Notes under the pieces: model-generated
Told to the model about the DNA's origin: nothing
Seen by the model: only the letters and a program-made list of their open reading frames with translations
The model's database searches: none
Program-made: the position numbers and the translations under genes
DNA from: Luzula sylvatica
Taxonomy: Eukaryota; Streptophyta; Magnoliopsida; Poales; Juncaceae
Reading direction: 5' to 3'
DNA length: 64,000 nt
Assembly: GCA_946800325.1 (NCBI GenBank)
Contig: OX326957.1
Location: 60,843,070-60,907,069, forward strand
In this document: one piece after another, positions 57,537 to 64,000 of the stretch
How the letters are laid out: the number at the start of each line of letters is the position of its first letter
How positions within the stretch are numbered: the first letter of the stretch is position 1

Positions 57537-60500
57537 CACTACAACATATCTGTTTATTAGGGTCGGGCCGCCCCTACAGTAGGGCTCTTATTGGATCGGT
57601 CAGCCCCAATAAAGCTTCTGGGTCGTCCATTACATGGTCTGCCCGTCCCAAAATCTGGGTCAGCCCGCCCCAAAACCAATAAAGCGCCCCTATAAGGCTA
57701 TTGGGTCGGCCTATACTGGGTCTGCCCGCCCCTCAAATCTGGGTCGGCCCGCCCTTGAATCCAAACCGCCCCTAAATACACTATTGGGTCGTCCATTTAC
57801 AGGGTCCGCCCGCCCCTAAGTCCTGTGTCGGCCCGCCCCCAAAGACCCTGACCGCCCCTACAAGCCATTGTGGCTGCCCGCCCCAAAAACCCACCGCCCC
57901 TAAATCCCCTATTGGGTCGGCCCGCCCCAACTTCCACCGACCCAAAACCCGACATCCTGCCCCCCACTCATTTTCCCTCTCTTATTTAATGTATCCAAAC
58001 CCTAACTCTCATTCTTTTCCCTCTCTCTTCCCACCCGAGCCCCCAAGTTGAAATCCCCAATTTTTTCCCTCTCTCACCTTACTCTTCCCACCCGAGCCCC
58101 CAAGTTCAGATCCCCAATTTGAGATTTGAAGAAGGCACGATGGAGATAGGCTAGTTTGAAATTTCGTTTTGAAGGTATGTATTTTGTTGTAAGTTTAATT
58201 TTTCTGTTCAATTATATTGTATTATACTTATGGATCTTTCAATGCAAAATCCTGTTTCTGAAATCTCTGATTTGAACTGTAAAATATACTTTCAAAAACC
58301 ATTTTTCTGTTCAATTTTTGGTACTATAAAATATACTTTCAAAAATCTTTGATTTGAACTTTTTTTCGAAATTTTTTACTGCAAAATCTCTAATTATAAA
58401 TATACCAGAATTTTTTTCGAAATTTTTGGTACTATAAAAACCCAGTTTTTTATACCAGATCTGCAATTTTTATTGAACATGTTTAATTTTGAAAACCCCA
58501 GTTCTTTAATCTTTTGTACTATTTTTTTGCTGCATGGATTTAGTATTTATTGTTTAAATTTTAATTTTTAAAGATTTTTTTGCTGCATGCATTCAGTTTT
58601 TTGAAGATTTTTTTGCTGATTTTTGAAGATTTTTTGCTTTTTTGCTGCATGATTTTTGTACTGTTTTTTAAATATACCTGCAATCTGATATTTTTTTATA
58701 CAGTTTTTGAATACAGTTTTCAATACAGTTTTTAATACAACTTTTGTACTGTTTTTTGCTGCATGATTTTTGATGTATTTGTTTTTCAATTATGGCAGGA
58801 AAGAAGCAATTTTTTAGAAGCGATTTGAGGTGAGACGATTGTGAGGGTTAACGAGGAGAGAAGTGGATATCTGCACATTTGTTAAAAAATTAATTTGGAC
58901 CAAGGTTAATATGATTAAAATTTGTTATTTTTTAAGCTTTCAAATTCTTATTTGGATTATATTTTAATTCATTTTTTTTTAACTATGGCAGGAAAGAGGG
59001 TTGTTTTTTATAATCGATTTGAAGTGAGACGATCGTGAGGATTGACGAGTAGAGAAGAGGAGATCTGCAAGTTTTTTGAAAAATTTCTTTGGAATAAGGT
59101 TAATATGATTTAAATTTGTTATTTTCATGTGTAAAAAAATTCTGATAATTTGGTGTGTAAAGTAATTGTTTTAGGTTTATGTTAAGGGTAAATAACTAGG
59201 TTTATGTAGAGTAATTGTTTTAATTTATATTATTTTCTGTAAATCGTCACAACAGAGGCCGTATCGCCTCGTCCCGTCGTCGTCGCAGCAGAATAATATG
59301 ACGGTATATCTTTTAATTTAATATTTTAATATAGATAATTTTTTTTAACATGTCACTACAATTTGCGTCTCTTCTAATTTTAGGAGTGACATGAGGCGGG
59401 TCTCGCAGGGCCAGGAAGCGGGTCTTGAAGGGGCAGGAGGCGGGTCTTGGAGGGGCAGGGGCAGGAGGCGTGTCTCGGAGGGGCAGGGGCAGGAGGCGGG
59501 CCTTCATGAAGACACACATTGGATTGGAGGAGTTGCCCACAGTGATTATAGTTATTATTAATTTTTAATTATATAGCTTTTCTCAATTAAGATTTTTGTT
59601 CTGAAATTGATTTGAAATTTGATCTAAAATTGATCAAATTAGGGTTTATACAAATTGAAAAATTAATGATTATACAAATTGAATTTTTTTTCTATTTTTT
59701 CCTCAGAGTTAGAAACAACGATTTTGCAAGACGTGGAGGCGGAGAAAGAGAGAAGGAAGGCGACGTCTCGTGTTTTCAGTTTCACCGCTGCCGGGCTTCT
59801 CAAATTTTAGGTATTTTTTTCATTCCAACCCTTCATTTTGAGTCAATTTTTTTTGTCTTTTTTTAACTGACGCAAAAAAAATTCTGGTTTTTTCAATCTT
59901 TTTTTTATAATTTTTTTGATGTTTTTGAAATGGACATTTTACTATTTTTGTAGGTATGCGCGTACAACTTGTATCGGTTCGAACAAGGCGGCAAGGCATA
60001 TGTTTGGGTATTTTTTGTATTAAAATATGTAAATATAATTATTTATTTGTGTATTTGTATAATAGAATTATGTGTTTGTGTATTTGTATCGTCGAGTTTG
60101 TTTGTGTATTCTTATCATTTGTGTATTCTTATCATCGAGTTATGTGTTTGTGCATTTGTTTGTGTATTTGTGTCGTCAAGAATTTAAATAATTAATAATA
60201 AATAATTGTAAATAATAAATAATATTTCGTATAATATTTATATAATAATAAATAATATTATAAATATATAATATTTCATATAATAATTACACATCTTATA
60301 GGGTCGGCCAGCCCCAATAAGGCTATAGGGTCGGCCTGCCCCAATAACTCTGACAGTACTTGGCTGCTTTATGCTGATTTGACTGATATGACTGTAGGGT
60401 CGGCCCGCCCCATTAAATGCCGTCCCAAAAACCTTATAGGGTCGGCCCGCCCCTGACAGGGTCGCAACCTTTAGGGTTGTCCAGTTAGGGTCGGCTGACC

Positions 60501-60581
60501 GTTCCAATAAGCTATAGGGTCGGTTTTAAGGCCTTCTTGGGTCAGTTTTGGCCGCCCCAATGCCCCAGTTATGTTGTAGTG
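57537..60581. mobile_element. CACTA (En/Spm-type) element, 3045 bp, non-autonomous
   Basis: The ends CACTACAACATATCTG and the inverted CACTACAACATAACTG carry the CACTA signature. The target duplication is ATT (57534-57536 and 60582-60584), three bases as for this superfamily. Both subterminal regions are packed with GGGTCGGCCCGCCCC phrases. The interior has direct repeats (58797-58930 with 58987-59110; CCCACCCGAGCCCCCAAGTT twice near 58030 and 58090), a GGGGCAGGAGGCGGGTCTTG minisatellite (59395-59500) and TGTATTTGT repeats (60040-60180). No transposase frame. Confidence 0.92.
57556..57955. repeat. Subterminal GGGTCGGCCCGCCCC repeats of the CACTA element
   Basis: About fifteen variants of GGGTCGGCCCGCCCC or ACCGCCCCTA occur here; the same words occur inverted and fewer at 60299-60560. 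In En/Spm elements subterminal repeats are the transposase-binding sites, which I infer here. Confidence 0.8.
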
Positions 60582-60766
60582 ATTGTCTTGAATTTCCTTT
60601 CACACTCCAAGCATGTAGGATGTGTCGTCACATCACCAATCCGTGTCAAGATAGAGTTAAAATAATCTTCCAGTGTCGAAATATTTGAAAAATCATGATT
60701 TAATTTTCTTACAAGATAGAGTTTAATTTGGCCGGGCGAGAAACGGCGAGGTAGCAAAGATCTCAT
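60582..60766 (-). pseudogene. C2H2 zinc-finger frame, 5' part, split by a CACTA element
   Basis: An ATG at 60766 opens a frame of 61 codons that contains the cysteine half of a zinc finger, CLECERKFKT (C-x2-C), then stops at the transposon. With the other part at 57398-57533 the spacing is C-x2-C-x12-H-x3-H, an exact classical finger. Upstream residues (LPRRFSPGQIKLYLVRKLN) match nothing I know. It could be one exon of a larger gene or a small intact gene before the insertion. The finger is not the QALGGH type. Confidence 0.7.
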
Positions 60767-60799
60767 GATATCGATTAATTTTCTTCCATATTCTAATTC

Positions 60800-61690
60800 T
60801 AATTAGAATTAGATTCCAAATTTGAACGAGAGAGAATGTCTGATTTTAAAATCACCGAATAAAATGCATATCGATGTGGATCTAGAGATCTTCAGTGAGA
60901 AAAATAGTAATCGTGTGCATGAAATTACGGATATATAAATTGATTGCACGAAAATGTACAAATAAAAAAACTGAACCGAATGCATTTTTAATCGAAAATT
61001 GAATACCCCTTCACTTAAACGAAATGAATAGTTCTATAATTATAATTGCAATCTAAATCGATAATCATATTACTTGCTCGTCATAAATGTTACAGACACT
61101 CATTTGCTACATAAATCACAAATCTCTGGAGCCACATCGAAACTCAAGGACAGAGACGTGTCGGGGGGTGACTCAACCATGAGTCACAACACTGTTTACT
61201 TTACAGTAAAACAAAAAGAATGAAAAAGAAGAGGGAAAAAAAAGTAAATACATCACCAAAATCCAACACACACGTCCAAATACTGGACCTGGTCCTACAA
61301 AGAAGCAAAAACTAGTGGCTGTTACAGGGCATCAATATTTACTTAATTAAGTTCAAAAAGTTTGCAAAACATTCATCATTTCATTCATCATATTATTAAA
61401 ATCTCCACAAAAAGGGCACAAGTGGCTATTTTTAGGTTCTTACTTGGAACCCATCGAAATGTCAAATCCAACCTAATAATCATCATCATCATAAATCGTA
61501 GTAAATCCACAGATTTTTACATCATCATTATTAGTTATTATTATTAAACCCATGAAGCCCTAAAAAACCATATTAAGACTAAATACAAAAGTTACATGTG
61601 ATATAATAAAATCATATAACAAACAATCTCTTTCTCTCTCTCTCCTCAGAGAAACTATTCAAAGAAAGCAAAAATAAAACCATTCAATTT
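60800..61690. other. Spacer downstream of the ELM1-like gene
   Basis: AT-rich, no gene seen. The last ~300 bases probably contain the 3' UTR of the minus-strand gene. Confidence 0.4.
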
Positions 61691-61698
61691 CATTTGTT

Positions 61699-62445
61699 TT
61701 AATTACCAAGAGACCATCCTCTCTCTGTGAGAAATTCTCGAACCCTCGCCGCCACCTCAACCGTATCGTTCAGAGGCGGATAACTCCAACTATTCGATAT
61801 CTACAAAAAATAAAAATAATAACATAATTATTACAATTAAACAAGGGTCTAAATGCAAAAAGAAAAAGAAAAGACTTACATCCTCCAAGCCAGTGAAAGG
61901 ACGAAGGAGTCCTCTCTCTCTAAGAGTCTTATGAAAAGCGGTGAATTTCCACTTGCAATGCTCTGCTCCAATCACATAAACTGGTTTACCGGTCGTGCAT
62001 GCTTCGCTTAACATACTGATCGAATCTGCTGTTATTACAAACGCATCTCCCCAGGCCAAATGCCCCATGTGTGGATTCGGCTCTGAATCATTTACTTTTA
62101 TGGTAAATATGCAAAAAAGACCCTTATTGTTTTTTATTGAATTTTTTAGTATTTCAAAAGTTAGTTAGTTACCTTGACCGTCCCAGATAAATACTTTAGG
62201 GTGATTACCCAATTCTCTAATTATAATATCTGACAACTACACGAACACAAAATTGAACAAAAATATTTAATTATATATATACTAGAAATTAAATTATAAA
62301 TTAGAGTATACTTTTTTTGGGGTTCTTCTAGAGAAGGAAATCCTGACGCTTCCACAAGTTTTCATCGCGTTATGCAAAGAAGCCACTAGTTGTTCCGCTA
62401 AATCTACTCCATACTTGCAATTCTCTGTACCAAATTAAATTTGTC

Positions 62446-62478
<33 letters not shown>

Positions 62479-63638
62479 CTGACGAGTGGGTCCGCCAATA
62501 TTAACAACAAGTAAAGGTTTATTCAGAGGTGCCAGCTCATCATGCCATTCCAAAGCAGCCACACGAAGAGTCACAGGATCAGCCCCGTGTAACGCTCCAG
62601 TCGTCAAAACCTTAACACCAATAATTTTGCAAATTAGTCCCTATAAAGTACAAAATTATCATTGTAAAATAAAATTAAGATTAAAACTCACGACGTTTCG
62701 GCCAGGGGGGTCTTGAGGAGTGATCCATCTTTTGAGAAAACGAGGAATTTCTTGCTGTCCACTTGCGGTCAAAGCATAATAATCATGTCTAGGTGTCACC
62801 ACCATATCGAATCTAGAAAGTTTGGTTCTCGGATGTTGTATCTGAAATTTCAAATTTATAATAATATGATAATTAATCAATGTTTTTGGGTATATTTGCA
62901 TTTATAATTTTATGTACCTGAATGACGAAGACGCTATCAGAGGCGAAGCGTTTTATAGAGCTTGAAGTTGAGATCGTGTCTCTTCCACACGCTACAACCA
63001 ATGTTGGTCCCAACCTAAAATTAAATTTAAAGTTTCAAATTCACGAAATTGATAAGAAATTGAGTGATTTAATCTTACTTGTGGAAACTGTCACTAGCAT
63101 AAGAGGCGATCTTTCTGGAATCGGATAAGATGGAGGTGAGGCCGATTTCTCCGCTGGATTCCAATGAGAATGGTGAAACTCGTTTTCCTCGAAGTGCTAA
63201 TCCAATCTTTGATTGGCCTAATATTTGTCTGAGTATTTCGTGAATGATTAGATGCCAGGAAATTGGTAGCCAGTGTAGCCACTCGTTTACTCCTCCAACT
63301 GGCCTGTTCACTCTCTGCAAGTTTCAATTGCACGATTTTAGGGCAAAAAGGAAGCACAAAAAGAAAAAATAGCAACTTCAAATTGAGGTACAGAGCACCA
63401 AAGATTGTGAAAAGTAAAAAATTCGAGGGATTGAAGCCTGGAGGGAATGAGAACTTACATAGATAGATAGTCGATCAGATAAACCTAGTGCACGAACCAA
63501 ACCTAAGCACTGGCTCTCGGCTCCGGAGAAGCCATTTCCGATCACAATAGCCCGTCTTACAACATTCACTCCACCTTCAAATATCTCCGGCATCCTGGCA
63601 GGGACGCTCTGAGGCTCCGGCAGTCTTAATGGCTTCAT
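61699..63638 (-). pseudogene. ELM1: ELM1-like mitochondrial fission gene, nine exons, frameshift in exon 6
   Basis: Exons on the minus strand: 63459-63638, 63079-63314, 62918-63014, 62692-62841, 62484-62610, 62312-62425, 62173-62236, 61880-62082, 61699-61800. All introns are GT-AG. Length without the extra base would be 423 residues; Arabidopsis ELM1 has about 427. Family landmarks include VVRRAIVIGNGFSGAESQC, RPVGGVNEWLHWLP, RFDMVVTPRHDYY, LLVVNIGGPTQNCKYG, MGHLAWGDAFVITADS and TGKPVYVIGAEHCKWK. ELM1 sits on the outer mitochondrial surface and recruits dynamin DRP3A for fission. In exon 6 a run of four T's (62400-62403, AAAA on the plus strand) has one T more than the frame allows, and translation would stop within about a dozen codons. 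All other exon phases agree, so this is a recent mutation or a homopolymer sequencing error. Confidence 0.88.
62440..62477. repeat. GA microsatellite in ELM1 intron 5
   Basis: GAGAGAGAGAGAGAGAGAGA-type run next to the exon 5 donor site (CACTC|GTCAGT). Length variation here would bring no coding change. Confidence 0.85.
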
Positions 63639-64000
63639 CCTCCTCCTCTTTCGATGGAATTTCGCGGCGGTTTTTTGGTGGAGAGCTAAATAATATGCTC
63701 CCACATTGTTAATTGAAAATTTGTGTGGACGCAGTCTTCGTGGACATAATAAGATACTCGAAAATGTCGGTTTGTTCAACGATTAGTATATATATTTTTT
63801 TTTGCAAAAACGATTTGTATATATGAACCGAGTGTTTGTAGGTTTTTTTTTATTATGGCCCACATAAGCTTGGGTTACACGGCTGCAAAAACCATGATTA
63901 CAGTTCTAGAGGGTTTTATAGTAACCAAGATCCGTTTGGTCACACAATTCGTATTTCGATTCCTGGGTTTACTATTTGATAAGCAAGAATCTGTGGGAAA
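63639..64000. other. Upstream region of the ELM1-like gene
   Basis: Presumed promoter and 5' UTR on the minus strand. A frame runs upstream of the chosen ATG, but the conserved protein starts at MKPLRLPEPQ. No other gene seen. Confidence 0.4.

Noticed and set aside
57634..57819. Pro/Ser-rich frame
   Set aside because: It translates the subterminal repeats of the CACTA element.

Overview
The window is nuclear DNA of a flowering plant, almost certainly a eudicot. The evidence is AT-rich intergenic DNA, short GT-AG introns, a PLS-class PPR gene, a photosystem I subunit gene (PSAO), plant-type U3 snoRNA genes with a USE+TATA promoter, and every common class of plant transposon. Species cannot be fixed from the sequence; an asterid is only a guess.

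Layout. 1-5.1 kb: 5' part of a Ty1/copia retrotransposon on the minus strand (broken pol start, intact gag frame, unusually long leader with a cluster of palindromes, PBS, LTR). 5.1-20.6 kb: nearly gene-free transposon nest containing a hAT-like element, large foldback elements, a Mutator-like element nested in the terminus of a second Mutator-like element that carries an EF-hand gene fragment, and one small gene at 18.4 kb. 21.3-23.0 kb: an intronless PPR gene. 23.2-26.1 kb: Helitron, foldback element, tandem repeats. 26.35-26.92 kb: PSAO in three exons. 31.7-32.7 kb: an F-box gene. 33.6-33.8 kb: a U3 snoRNA gene inside a segment repeated at 48.6-50.8 kb, where the second U3 copy is rearranged. 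35.5-48 kb: Helitrons, Mutator-like foldbacks and hAT elements, most with readable target-site duplications. 50.9-55.7 kb: an organellar RRM protein gene and an OTU deubiquitinase gene. 57.4-60.8 kb: a small C2H2 zinc-finger frame split by a 3-kb CACTA element. 61.7-63.6 kb: an ELM1-like mitochondrial fission gene in nine exons with a one-base frameshift in exon 6.

The genes are independent transcription units, not an operon or pathway. From memory, the F-box, RRM and OTU genes resemble Arabidopsis At2g27310, At2g27330 and At2g27350, suggesting a conserved gene neighbourhood stretched by transposons. No CRISPR array, bacterial operon or viral replication module is present. Exon coordinates were worked out by hand from splice consensus and reading-frame continuity.
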